A program made the translations under genes and the position numbers. A stretch of 32,521 nt of DNA, from positions 1 through 32,521 of the forward strand of contig JALLBK010000775.1 of assembly GCA_036940085.1 (NCBI GenBank), in the 5' to 3' direction. The stretch is from Discostella pseudostelligera. Its lineage: Eukaryota > Bacillariophyta > Thalassiosirophyceae > Thalassiosirales > Thalassiosiraceae. The notes below the pieces were generated by a model that did no database searches, had not been told where the DNA came from, and saw nothing but the letters and a program-made list of their open reading frames with translations. The number at the start of each line of letters is the position of its first letter. Positions within the stretch are counted from its first letter, which is position 1. Positions 10,476-21,548 of this stretch are shown here, piece after piece.

Positions 10476-13400
10476 GCGCAAATATTTCAATCCATGTCGA
10501 TTTACAGGACATGATCATGATTGGAAGGATTGTCCTAATAATTTCCGTAATAAGAAGAAGTTGCGCACCGTCATGCCTGGACGTGGTGGTGGTGGACCTG
10601 GGGGTGGGGGTGGAGTATTTGATCGCGGGATGATGGGGGGAGGAGGAGGAGGACGGGGCAATTATCATCATCACGGTGGTGGTGGTGGTGGGGTAGGAGG
10701 CGGTGGACCGGGTGGGATGGGTTTCAGTGACGCGGATCAGACGACAGTGGGGCATTATGGTCCAGCGGCAGTGCAGAGCAGTGGGGGCATCGACCTTGGT
10801 CATCGCGGAGGAGGAGGTGGTGGTTCAACCATCGAGCGCAATGTACCTATTTCATCCTCCTCTGGAGAATTGGATCGCGGCAACCCTGTAGAAAGAGGAA
10901 CGAGCGCAGGAGATCGGGGGTATGACATCCCCCCCTCCATGATGGGCTGTCGTAGCAAGAGCTTTGGTGATGATCTCTCATCACAGCGAGGAGGCATTGG
11001 TGGTGGTGGAGGGGGGAGGCATAGTAGCAGTGGTAATTTCTTTTCTCCGAAGCCAGCAATTATAGGAGAGCGGCAGCGGACTTGGCACCCTGGAGGCGAA
11101 CGCGGTGGCGTTGATAATGTGTTTACTCCGCAGTCGGTGCAACAACAACAACAACAACAGCCGGGGGGAGGTGTCAAAAGTGCCCGTTCAACAGATTCAA
11201 CAACTATTTCGCCTTCTCAGAGCAAGCCACTCCTCGATCCGCAACTGCGTCAACATGCTCCCCATCCACAACATACGACCCATCAACAGCATCGTCAGCC
11301 ACAGTTGCCGCATCAGCAACAGCCACTCTCCCCTATAATGTCCATGAAAAATGAACGCGGATACTCCTTCACTCCTCCCGCAACTCTGAATCGTAATCGA
11401 AGCTCTGGAAGTGACCAAACCGGTCATTCAGGTGGTGTGGTGGGGTATCAAGGCAATCGCAGCAATGATCTACACTCGTTGTCATCGCCAGGAGAGGTTC
11501 GTAGTGTGGAGAAGAGGTTACTGAGGCAGGAGAGCGAGGGTGGCCGATCGTTCGCATCATTCGCTGGAGGTCAAGGATCTGCGGATGTGGAAGAGGATGG
11601 GGAATGCGATGGTAGTATTAGTAGTAAATCCGCTGCTGGAACCACTCCGCGATCACTAATGTCTTCTCCTCCCTTTCGCCAAGGTGGCAATCTTTCGGTC
11701 GATGCTTCAGCACCGTCTCCTTCCAAGGTGGATTCCCTGTATGCGGATTTGGCATCGCCATCTCCGTGGAGTAGCAACCGACCTCCCGTGACTATCACAT
11801 CTGCATCAGTAGCTTCGCCGCAGTGTGCTTCGCCTAGGTTGGTTCGTGAGCGACTACCACTCACCTCGCCCGGTGAGATATTGGCTCCTGGTGATCAACA
11901 CACTCCAACCAGCGATTCTGCTTCAGTGAATAAAGGTGATTCATTAATGCCACCACCGTCTCCCGCAAGCGCTGTTGAGAACAAAAACAAGGTCGTCGTC
12001 GAGAAGGGGGTGTCGCAGCTCCCATCACTAACGTGTTCTTCCTTGGTTGAGAGCGACAAAATACGCAAGGCAGAGAATATTGTCGCGGCAATGGTGAAAT
12101 TAGCAGACTTCAATGCATTCGAATCTGTAGAGGGCGGAGTTGGAGTACCCCTACCCTCCAAGATGCAAATAACGAGGGCAATGGGAATACTGGAGACAAA
12201 GATTAAGCTTAAAACCGAGGAGGCAGATGTTGTGCGTAAGGAAGTGAAAGCGATACAAATTGAGGACAAGAAGGAGGAAGAGCGTATTGTCCAGATGGAA
12301 TTGAATGAAGGGGAACGCATTGCGAAGGAAGAGGAAGAACAGGTTCAACGAATGCAACATGAGCATGATACACAGCGCTCGGAACGTGATGAGATTATGT
12401 CCAAGAAACTGTCAGAATTTTCTGTCCACTATGAGGCCCGTAAGTCTGCTTTAGAGGAGAAGCGTGAGGCGGAGATATTACGAATGGAGGAACTTTGTCA
12501 GACCGACATTGAAGGCAGGGTTGGTGGGTTCGATTCCCAAGTGTCAATACTGAACGATCAGTTGAGAGAGGCACAGCGACAAATTGCCGAACTCGAGAAT
12601 AATCAAATACAGCGTGAAATCGAGCTTTCAAAATCTACACTTCCCTTTGGAACAGCAGATGGTCCCGCTCTGGGACCTCCGGAAATTGTCGCCGAGGACG
12701 AAACGACAAATGGTACTCGCATGCCCACTCTCGACCTGCCTGGAAAAATGAGTGGACTAGTGGCGAACATCATAGCACAGAACCAAATGATTGCCAAGAG
12801 GTCGCATTTAGATGTGTTAGAAGGTATTGCATACTTTCCTGGTGCGGAAGATGAAGATGCAGCTACGGATGACATTTCTCCTCGCGGTAGCAATAAAAAC
12901 AATACTTCAATATCGAACCAAGTATGGTCCAACCGAGCACGCAGGGTAACTAGCCAATTTGATGCGCTATATACTGAACCCACAGAGGCACCATACTACC
13001 ATGAGAATAATGAACGTTTCATTGAAATTGCGCCACTGATCAAGGATTGCATACGCCGCAAGAATGAGAAACTAAAGTCGCGATGGACGATGTTGGCGGA
13101 ACATTACGTCCTCCGTCAAATGATGTACAATGAACAAACCGGTATGACTGGCGATATGAGTGAACGAGGCGGGCACTTTTCAGCGGTAGGTTGGCTAATC
13201 AGTGGTCGGGGTGCCTCATACGATGCCATGAATAACATGGAATCGTCGTCGACATCAACTCCAAATTCTAAGAACGGCATCGGTGGTGGTAGCAGTAGTA
13301 CTTCGCAACCAAACCCGGGTGTACGCGGAAACAATCCATATCGGAGACCGCGTAGAGGTATATCTCTTGGGGATGTAGTGCGCAGTGATTACGAACAAGA

Positions 13401-15486
13401 ACAGATCATCGCTGAAATCGCGGCAAAGGAGGCGATGGAGAAGCGAATCAAAGAGGGTGGATGCGCATTGCCTCGGCAGCGTGGTTGGTTGGAGAATGTA
13501 AGTGTTTGTTCCGTTGGGAACTTGTTGGGTTTGCGTGTTGCTTATTTCGAATCAATTGTTACTCACACATTCCCTCATTTCTTTTATCCAGCGCCTTTTT
13601 GCATCTCACACCGATGGTTTCTTTGGACATCGAGTCGTCGATCCCCTCGCCGATGAGGAGGAACGCCGCAATATCAACATTTGGAGTGACATGGAAAAGT
13701 GCATATTCTTCGACAGATTTCTGCAACACCCCAAAGACTTTCGACGCGTCGCATCCTTCTTGAAACATAAATCGACCAAGGATTGCATCGCCTTCTACTA
13801 CCATTCGAAGAAAACTGTTCCGTATAAGCACGCATTGAAGGAGTTCATGCAACGGAAGAAATGCAGAGGAGATGTGGTACCATGGGACGCCACCATCCAA
13901 GCATGCTTATCTATGGGTGCCGTAATCAAAGCTGGATCAAGTCCAGAACGACCACTGAAGTTCATCTTGCCCGAAAGTGACTTCACGTATTTTACCCGGC
14001 TCTTCCATCCCATGCGCCTTGAAGTATTCAAAGACCTGAATGAGATGGTATCAAACTCAAAGCAGCGAGATGATGGCAAGGCACACTTGCGGAACCGTAA
14101 ACGCAGCAACTGGTTTATCCTGGATATGCATGAAAAGAAATATCTCAAACACGGTGACATCAATGATGATCATCATTCATTTAAGCGCAAGTTATCAGCT
14201 ACAAGAGCTCCGGCGACAGATCCCAATAGCGATGATGGTGATTCGAGTCCCATTGTTATCAAATCAAAGCCAACGCGTGTCAAAACTAACAAGTTAGAAA
14301 AGGGCAATTCTGACGTGCAAGGCGACCGTGAGGGGGGCGAGAAGCATCAAAATGAAGAACAGCAAAGTCATAAGCCCCAGAAGTGGAAGGCGAAGGAAAA
14401 AGAATTATTTTTTCATGCGCTGAACAAATTTGGTAAGTTGCCAATGACTTGTGCTTTGAATGCTGCAAATCACTGCATATCTAACCCTAACCGATTTTCA
14501 AAGGCCACGATTGGTCCGCTGTTGCTGGAGCCGTAGGAACACGAACTCACACACAAGTCAAGAATTACTTTTACGACAACAAGAAGACGATCGCGAAGCA
14601 GAAGGTAAAATCTCTCAAGGCCGAAGCCTTGTTGGCTAAACAGCTAGGCGACACAGGAGACACAGGAGGAAAGACGAACAAAAAGACAAAGAAAGGGGGA
14701 AAGACAACCGAACCGGAAGCGTCGCAGAAGGATGACGTACCCAAAAAGAGCTCACTGGCTACAGACGTCGTTGACTCCGCTGCTACTCCTAGCTCCAGTA
14801 ATAGCTCAGACACAGAATCTGGAATGGTCGCCCAACAGACACGTGGAGACGATCAAGAGGAACAATATCGACAACAACAGTTTCGTATGCATCAACAGCA
14901 ACATCTTGATCAGCTCCGGCTTCAACATCAACAGCAGCAGCATTATCAGCAGCAACAACACATTGAGAGGCTCATGCATCAACAGAGACAGGAGGATTTG
15001 TACCGACAACAGATTCAGCAAGAAGAAATGTACCGCCACCATCTTAGGCAGCAGGAAATGCTTCAAGTGGCGCAGCGCGCTCAACAGCTTCAACACCACC
15101 AGCTTCATGCTCATCACCAAAGCCATCAGTATCACGAGTCAGCGAATCAGGTTGGACATCAACAACTTGACACTTTGCGATCGTTACTTTCGTTGCGCAA
15201 TACGGATCATACGCCTCATCTTCACCACCCAAATCAAGTGAGTAGCTATGGAAATACTAGCGGGGGCGTTCAGCAGCAAAATCAAACTTCTGACTTGGAA
15301 CGCGTCTACAAAGCTGCCCTGGCCGCGGGTGTTCCTATATCTACTTTAGAGTCTGCACTCGCGGCTGCCAGAGGCGGTGGAGGGCAACATCAAGATTATT
15401 CTGGAACAGAAAATCTACAGCAACAGGCCATGAGTATGGAGTTGTTGCGAAGGCTGGGGTATAGAGACGATCCCTATCATAGATGA
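9886..15486 (+). CDS. NCoR/SMRT-like SANT-domain corepressor (three exons)
   Basis: Exons 9886..13497, 13592..14432 and 14504..15486 (introns of 94 and 71 nt, GTAAGT/AG) join in frame into 1811 residues. The first SANT domain (about 1233-1285) reads NIWSDMEKCIFFDRFLQHPK, then DCIAFYYHSKK, very close to the first SANT domain of animal NCoR/SMRT, which binds and activates class I histone deacetylase. A second SANT/Myb domain (about 1467-1510) is split by intron 2: KWKAKEKELFFHALNKFG joined to HDWSAVAGAVGTRTHTQVKN. Residues about 768-912 are a long charged coiled coil, as upstream of the SANT region in NCoR. The first 250 residues are low complexity (Gly, Asn, Ala runs) around a small CRFTGHDHDWKDC knuckle (204-216). 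The C-terminus is Gln/His rich. A nuclear role in a deacetylase complex is inferred from the SANT pair. Confidence 0.83.
10249..10278 (+). repeat. Poly-alanine tract in the NCoR-like gene
   Basis: Ten alanine codons (GCT x4, then mixed GCG and GCA) form a near-palindromic GCTGC/GCAGC tract that could fold back on itself. It is one of several low-complexity runs in exon 1, including polyglycine at about 9913-9954. Confidence 0.7.
10444..10473 (+). repeat. (AAC)10 microsatellite encoding poly-Asn
   Basis: A pure trinucleotide run of AAC inside exon 1 of the NCoR-like gene, just before the knuckle motif. It is likely length-polymorphic. Confidence 0.9.
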
Positions 15487-15603
15487 GACCCCAAAACCGG
15501 ATAGATAAGACCTTGCCCAGATCTCTTTGCTTAATATTCATTTTATCAAAGATTCATTTTTTACATCATCATGCGACAAAGTACGTACTCTCTAAGAAGG
15601 AAC

Positions 15604-17436
15604 TCACGAGGAAGATTTCTGATCATTTTCCTCTGTTGTCTCAAGCTCAAGATTTGATTCGGAACATAATTTCGTATTGTCGTTCTCCGATTCCCCAGCA
15701 CCATGAGTTGGATTTTCATTTTTCACTTCATCGACACTATCACCAGATATAGCAAATGATTCGTGCTCAGCATTCAGCGTAGTACTATCGGTAGTCGCTT
15801 CACTTTGTCTGGGAGTAGGTTTGGGAGAACCGGTAATGCCCATTTTTACATGTCGCCAGCTTCGGGAGTCTGTGTACACAACTTCGTCATCAAGATCTCG
15901 GCGACTCTTGGCGTAAATGAATGCATACGTGCAAACAGTGTGAGATTGTACTGAAGCGAAATAGAAATGAGTCGACAGTGAATGTGAACTTACTTCGACT
16001 TGTTGCCGTTTTTCCATGACACCATCATTTTCAAGCAGACCATCTCTCTCTTCTTGAGGCGTTGAGGTGTCATCTTTGATCTCCAACAGATTTGCCAACG
16101 CTAACTTGGCTGCCCTGGCTCTCTCGATTTCTACATACAACCTATCCCATTCACAATCTTTCCAAGTTTGCTTCTCATCATCCGTTAGTGTTTCGCTCGC
16201 GGGCTGGCTACCTAATTCCGAAAGAAATTTGGCAACCATTGACTGCTTTTTCTCTTCGTCACCTTCACCCTCTTTGGTTGCGGCTTCGACTTGACTATTT
16301 GGCTTCTTTGAATCTGTGAAACCGCGTATAATCTGTTCTCTGGTGGGATTAATGCGATTAAAAGCCGCATACGTTTGAATGGCATCCAATAGCCTTTGGT
16401 CCGTCACCAACCCCTCATACTCCTCCGTGAGTGGAGCCACCACTCTAGCAACATATTCCGTCCCATCCCTTGCCTTGATCACCTTGCATCCATACCCCTC
16501 GAGTACTTCACTACTACTGCCACCACGTCTTCCACATCCATGAACGTCTACCGTGGTCAAAACATGATTCTTTCTCAGCATTTGTGCTAGGGTCATGGCA
16601 CCACCATTCCCAATCGGATTGGAGTATAGTCCAAGGCACTTCAATTTCGTATTCGAATCATTACTAAGTGAAGCCGATATGAGTGCCGTTCCCACCGGAC
16701 CAATTTGATTCTCACCCAACCACAACTCGACTAATGCACAGGTTGGTGATTGGAGATAGGATGCAATTGCTGATGCACCATCGTCGGATATGAGATTCTG
16801 GTTTAACCACAATTCCGTAATGGAACCAAATGTGTCATGATTCATAAGGAGAGAGGTAAGATCGATTATGGATGGATCGGTAGCTTTACGGCCTACGAAA
16901 TGAACTTCAGTGATTAGGTTGGGATTGTTCATCGGATGCTTTGGATCATTCAGAATGTCATCGACGTCCAAGATTGCTGGTGTAGCGTTTTGACTTGGTG
17001 CATCCCACCCTTCAGAGAAAAAGAAGAAATGGAAAAGACGATTAGGAATCAATGCTTCAGAACAAATGATAAATGTAACAATATCAATGAAAGAAGATCC
17101 AATCTTACGTGACCGAATTCGCGATAGTATTAATTTCTTGTGTTCGAACTCCAACATCTTGAATTGTGTCTGCAACTTGTTCAGTAGCTGTTGAATGTCA
17201 GTAGCTCGTGGATTGAAGAATTTCCTCAAGTTGGCAAACAGACCAGAAGAAGATGCTGCTGTTGCTGCTGAAGACATCGTAGCAGGTGCCGTAGTAGCAG
17301 CTGAGCGATGATGAGCAACGTTGGATATAACCTCGGTGGCATCGTCATCGTCGTGGTCGACGATTGTGGCAGGCGACGAGCCGTCGTCCGGCAGGGACGA
17401 AGAGGCAGCAGCCGATGATGGAATCTCTGCGTCCAT
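15604..17436 (-). CDS. RNI-type leucine-rich repeat protein (three exons)
   Basis: My model is complement(17109..17436), (15994..17009), (15604..15906), giving 548 residues. Intron 1 (99 nt, GTAAG ... TTCTCTGAAG) and intron 2 (87 nt, GTAAGT ... GCCAAG) are both multiples of three without stops, so the unspliced frame is also open. Intron 1 is convincing because it encodes a Phe-rich junk stretch and has a strong pyrimidine tract. The acceptor of intron 2 is less certain. The middle of the protein has ribonuclease-inhibitor-like repeats (ITELWLNQNLISDDGASAIA, LVELWLGENQIGPVGTALIS, LKCLGLYSNPIGNGGAMTLA), a protein-binding solenoid seen in RanGAP and NLR proteins. The flanks are acidic and low complexity. 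There is no signal peptide and the function is unknown. The open frame extends up to 17490 only through a TTG; the first ATG is at 17436. Confidence 0.75.
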   Translation of the reverse strand: MDAEIPSSAAASSSLPDDGSSPATIVDHDDDDATEVISNVAHHRSAATTAPATMSSAATAASSSGLFANLRKFFNPRATDIQQLLNKLQTQFKMLEFEHKKLILSRIRSRKIGSSFIDIVTFIICSEALIPNRLFHFFFFSEGWDAPSQNATPAILDVDDILNDPKHPMNNPNLITEVHFVGRKATDPSIIDLTSLLMNHDTFGSITELWLNQNLISDDGASAIASYLQSPTCALVELWLGENQIGPVGTALISASLSNDSNTKLKCLGLYSNPIGNGGAMTLAQMLRKNHVLTTVDVHGCGRRGGSSSEVLEGYGCKVIKARDGTEYVARVVAPLTEEYEGLVTDQRLLDAIQTYAAFNRINPTREQIIRGFTDSKKPNSQVEAATKEGEGDEEKKQSMVAKFLSELGSQPASETLTDDEKQTWKDCEWDRLYVEIERARAAKLALANLLEIKDDTSTPQEERDGLLENDGVMEKRQQVEVSSHSLSTHFYFASVQSHTVCTYAFIYAKSRRDLDDEVVYTDSRSWRHVKMGITGSPKPTPRQSEATTDSTTLNAEHESFAISGDSVDEVKNENPTHGAGESENDNTKLCSESNLELETTEENDQKSSS

Positions 17437-18053
17437 TAGTACTGTATTTATTCCAGAACTAGAGTGATCTCGTGCCGCCCGCCGCGGCAATCTATGTTAC
17501 CGATAACCGAGCAGATAGATGTGCAGTGCACTGCAGTGCATCATCGTAATCCGAAATCCACCTTGGCGGCGGCTTGGCGCGGAGGCATGGCTGGGGGAAG
17601 CAGAACTAGCAGCGGTGTAGGGCTGATCTGGGAGCTGATCTAAACGTCATTGAAGTTGGGCATTTAGATCGTTGTTACGACACAAGAGATGATAGTAATG
17701 TTAGTTGTGACAAACTTACCCATGTTAAATAAATACTCGGGCTCTTTCGCTTCTTCGACTTCTTGACTTATCAGCTCTTTCCTTCTCAACTCATTTACTC
17801 TTTCACTTCCACAATGACGATGCCGCCGCCGATGCCTCACGATCACCGCCGCCACCACCACCACAACATCCCCATCACGCGAATATTCTAATTGACGACA
17901 TTATTACTACCGTCATCCATTATCGCACAACCTTTGAACCAGCAACGACCGACGACACCGACACAGCTTCGACAACATCCCCCGCTGTGCCATAGATTCG
18001 AGCCTTATCTACATCCCTCCAAAGCCAAAGCGACTTTGCCATAACCTCATACC
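17437..18053. other. Divergent promoter region, RNI-LRR / JTB-like
   Basis: 617 bases between start codons. Two overlapping 14-base palindromes lie at 17522-17535 (TGCAGTGCACTGCA) and 17527-17540 (TGCACTGCAGTGCA). A GC-rich stretch with TTGGCGGCGG and TTGGCGCGG follows at about 17560-17582. A short upstream ORF (from about 17814, MTMPPPMPHDH...) ends before the JTB-like start and may be a uORF or chance. Confidence 0.5.
17522..17540. promoter_or_regulatory. Overlapping perfect palindromes
   Basis: TGCAGTGCACTGCA and TGCACTGCAGTGCA overlap by nine bases, forming about two tandem units of a self-complementary 10-mer. This is the form of a binding site for a dimeric regulator; no factor can be named. 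Confidence 0.35.
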
Positions 18054-19078
18054 ATGCAATTCGATGATAGTTCCGATGATGGCATAGAGGATAACGATGA
18101 CGACGTGGCGCCCACCAATACAAATACAATGACAATGGCGTCCTCGTCCTACCCAAATCCAAATCGTGACATCCATGCTGCTGCTGCAACATCATCATTG
18201 GCAATGTCATCAACATCCCTATCAACACCACCACAACCAAACCAAAGAATAAGTGAAACAGTATGCACACCCATTGGTGAATGTGAACTATGCCCCTCCA
18301 AATGGAAAGTATTGATCGAGAAGGAAGAACCAACAATTAAGGGCGAATATGAAAGTTGTTTCGATTATGGAAGGAGAATTCAATTTGAATGTACGGTGTT
18401 GTTTCAGGGTGAGTGTGATTATCTACTTTATTGGTGAGGGAGCTTGCTATTTGCATGTTTCTGCTGGGGAAGGGTATTTACTACTCGGTGCTCTCTAGCA
18501 TTGACAATACACTTCGGTTGTTGCTCACTCCGTTGATCTCATTCCATGCAATTTTTGTTAATCCCAGCCAACGATTCGTCGGAAAAGATAGCGCGAAATA
18601 TTCCCGAATATAGATCATGTCAATTTACAGCTTCAGATGAGCAATTTCGAATGGTAAGTGTGAAAATCTATCGATGGTCCCTCTATTTGAATCCCCCGCC
18701 CTATGCATGATGTGATGCATCCTCCCACACTCATTTTTTGCATCTTCATCGCAGTTTCGAATGCAATTTATATGTCTGCTAGTTGGAATGTGGTCGTTAC
18801 GAAATGTCCGAAGACAAAGGGTGGTATCGGCAAGTTTATTCGACCAGCGTCGAATGAGAATTCAAGGGAGTGGTAGTGGTGGTGTCCATGGGAGCAGCTC
18901 CATTTCCAATGGGAATAATTCATCTCGCTTACGGAAGAAACCGATGGAGTCGTCGGTTGAGTTAACACAACAGAAACAACAACATCATCATCAGCAAAAT
19001 TACCTTGGGTATGGTAAGGTGCCTAAATCGCCGGCTCCGGATTTCAATGGCCAGGATTCTGATATGCAGACGGTTTGA
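18054..19078 (+). CDS. JTB-like small membrane protein (three exons)
   Basis: Exons 18054..18408, 18568..18653 and about 18755..19078 join in frame to 254 residues; both introns are GTGAGT or GTAAGT to CAG. The core resembles the JTB (jumping translocation breakpoint) family, a small cysteine-rich single-pass protein: ECELCPSKW, a Cys in EYESC, YGRRIQFECTVLF, EYRSCQFT, then a hydrophobic segment QFICLLVGMWSL followed by a basic stop (RNVRRQR) and SLFDQRRMR. The spacing of the CxxC and later SC cysteines supports this, but the membrane segment is short and the usual signal peptide is absent. The N-terminus is acidic, Thr/Ser-rich and poorly conserved-looking; the C-terminus is His/Gln-rich. 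Exon 2 ends and exon 3 begins with the same nine bases (TTTCGAATG), so FRM is doubled. The JTB assignment is from memory of the family and is moderate. Confidence 0.55.
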
Positions 19079-19380
19079 TTTTTATCGTGAATATTGCGGA
19101 AGAAAAGCAACTATGCCGTTTCAACCCATCATCAGAAGAGAGACATCACTGTTGTAAATATCAAACCGTTGTGTTCGGTAATCCTCAAATAGAAATTCAA
19201 TTTCTCTCTAAATTCATGATTACTGATTACATTGCCGTATCAAGTTGACATCGAATCAAATTCTATGATAGAAAAAAAATGAGCTCGGAGTTCGCGCTGA
19301 CCAATGATTCACCTAGTTCAACAGGAAGGGATGATCGAGACAGCTAACTAGCATTGATGAACGTCAAACACGCACACCTC
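19079..19380. other. Convergent spacer, JTB-like / CAP protein
   Basis: 302 bases between two stop codons, AT-rich, expected to hold both 3' ends and polyadenylation signals. No gene or repeat was seen. Confidence 0.5.
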
Positions 19381-21548
19381 TCACGCAAAGCAACCCTCTC
19401 TAGGACAGCAGGATCCACATTGTGTATCATCCTTCCACGCCTCTGCTCTCCAATTTCCATTGCGAACACCACAATTTCCCGGTCGGATGTATCTACACAC
19501 TTGGACTCGACAGTAATATCCATTACCGTAACTTCTGACTGATTCACCACATCCTACATATTGCGTCGCCCGCCATACAACTTGAGTGTAGTGTGCATTC
19601 TTTGGGTATGACCAATTCAACTCCTGCTCCACCCATCGACCCATGACATTATCGGCGGCGTATTGTCTTCCCCATCCACCTCTGCCTTGATTTTTGGCAA
19701 GGTTCTCCCCATCTTGCACTCCACCGGCATGATACAAGGCACCATTCTTACAGTTGTTCCCTAATCGATTGGCGTGGACCTTGGCATCGGCGGCCAGTGT
19801 TCGCGACCATCGCAGGGGAACGTACCCATTGCCACCATGATAGCGACGACGACGGGCATTGTGCGCATTAAGCCACTCCCGGTCGCGATAGGACATGCTC
19901 GCCTGCCAGTTGGAACCAATTCGGACAGTGTGTGTCTTGGATCCGATGAAGTAACCACCACTCACCAAGAGGCGGCCATTGACGTACATCTTGTACCACC
20001 CCTTCCCGTTGCTGCAACAAATGCCATCGGTGTCGGTAAGTCGCAAGGTATATGTTCCCGGTTGTACACACTTTTGCATGGTCTTGGTTTGGTACGCGCC
20101 GACAGCCCTTCGACTGGCCAACTGTGTAGATCCATTGCCTGTTAGGGTGACGGTAGTCTCTTTTCCGTATTTGTCGATCTTGAATTGGACTTTAACGTAC
20201 GAGCATCCACTCAGTTCACGCTCAGTGGATGTGACATTATGATGCAGCTGCGTGGAGAGAGATGACGAGGTTGGTGGTGCTTGAACACCAAAGGAGTGCA
20301 CGCGCTTGCCCCAGTTGATACTGCAGTCGGAGGGACTTGCAAATTTCTCGATGCTGCTAACATCATCGTCACCGAGGGATAGGCGGTACAATCCCTCCCC
20401 AGTGCGGGCTCCACACATGCCGTCATTAAACTTGTCATGCACCTCAAAACGATAGCGTCCTGGATTGAAGCATAGGGTGCCAATGTATTGCCTGTTATCA
20501 GCGTAGCGATAACCGGGAGGAGGTCCAGATGCAACGATAGTGGAAGGAGCACCATTATTGTCACGCAAGATCTTCCATGATGTTTCGTGGCCATAATTAT
20601 CAGTGTCAAATCGAATGGTGGCACGTTGTTGATCCGGGCCGCAGATGGAGGAGGAAGCTGAGGGTGCTACAATTCCAGCTTCGTACTCTGGCTCGAATTG
20701 AATCTCGAACTTGCCATTCTCATCTAGCTCAGGCTCAAACTGAAGTACAGATCGGGAATATCAAGAAAGGAAATAAGCATGGTCAGATTCAAAGCATGAT
20801 CAATCCGTCGCTAACGCACTATGCAAAAGAAGACAGAGTATCAACTAGATCAAGCAACTGCAAACTGCAGACTCACAATTGGAATCGATTCATCCCGAAA
20901 GCTATCCTTCTTGGTCAGATATTTATCCTCCACGACGGGATTGTCCAACCTCCTTCGAAGCTTGCGCGATACGGCCTCGTTATCGTAGGTTACATAGTTG
21001 TTGTCTTCTTCATTTGCATAAAGGTGCTCATCTTCATCTTCGTCTCCCCCCCCGCCTTCGAGCATCTCATAGTCACCCCCCTCGGTGTGATATTCTCCCA
21101 TTTCCAAATCATCGTAGTACTCGTCATTCGGGATGAAATACTCCTCGTCGTCATAATATTCTTCACCATCTTCCCCCCCAGTGCCAATGAAATCTTCCGC
21201 TATCCAATCATCGTCTGCCTCCCCCTCCCCGTCACTACTACCGCTGCTGACCTCCGCCAACAGACGTGCTCTATCAATTGATGGCGTCTCCAAAACGGGT
21301 GGTTCGAATGTAAGTGGTGTTGCCGACACGGATTCGTATAAATGTGCATCTGGATGGGCCTGATATTGATAATGATCGCTGCCCCCCTCGTCTTCGTCGT
21401 GCGCAGCTGCCGCTGATGCCAACCAAGCGCCCCCCCCCGATGCCGATGATGACGTTGATGACATGACCGCCATTGTCATCAATGCAACGGTACAACAATA
21501 CCGGCGGCGGCGGCTCTGATGGTGGCGAGGATTGCGGTGGGGGGACAT
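19381..21548 (-). CDS. Secreted CAP/PR-1 domain protein with acidic Tyr-rich pro-region (two exons)
   Basis: Exons complement(20877..21548) and complement(19381..20739), with a 137-nt GTGAGT/CTTCAG intron, give 676 residues. I chose the ATG at 21548 because RRRR followed by YCCTVALMTMAVM forms a signal peptide or anchor; ATGs at 21575 and 21581 are alternatives. Residues about 110-190 are very acidic and rich in Tyr and Gly, ending at RKLRRRL (195-201), a likely processing site. Two related domains of about 90 residues follow (257-348, 402-486), each with an ET.. strand, C..PG.Y and DG.C.....G.GWY pattern, as often found on secreted diatom proteins. The CAP domain (509-647) shows DREWLNAHN, GENLA and HYTQVVW, the CAP signature, plus paired cysteines. 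CAP proteins act outside the cell in sterol binding, defence or adhesion; the specific role here is unknown. Confidence 0.85.

Noticed and set aside
10003..11177. Several minus-strand frames rich in Pro, Val, Thr or Cys opposite the NCoR-like exon
   Set aside because: They are complements of the glycine- and asparagine-coding repeats; no start context or domain supports them.
12526..12538. GGGTTCGATTCCC, like a tRNA T-arm (B box)
   Set aside because: It lies inside the coiled-coil coding region and no A box or foldable cloverleaf was found upstream. A similar GTTCGAATCC in the copia ORF near 530 was rejected for the same reason.
15951..15993. A 43-nt intron in the RNI-LRR gene (GTAAGT to CTTCAG)
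   Set aside because: It would shift the frame and lose the long acidic C-terminal reading frame, and is shorter than every other intron here. The 87-nt version keeps the frame.
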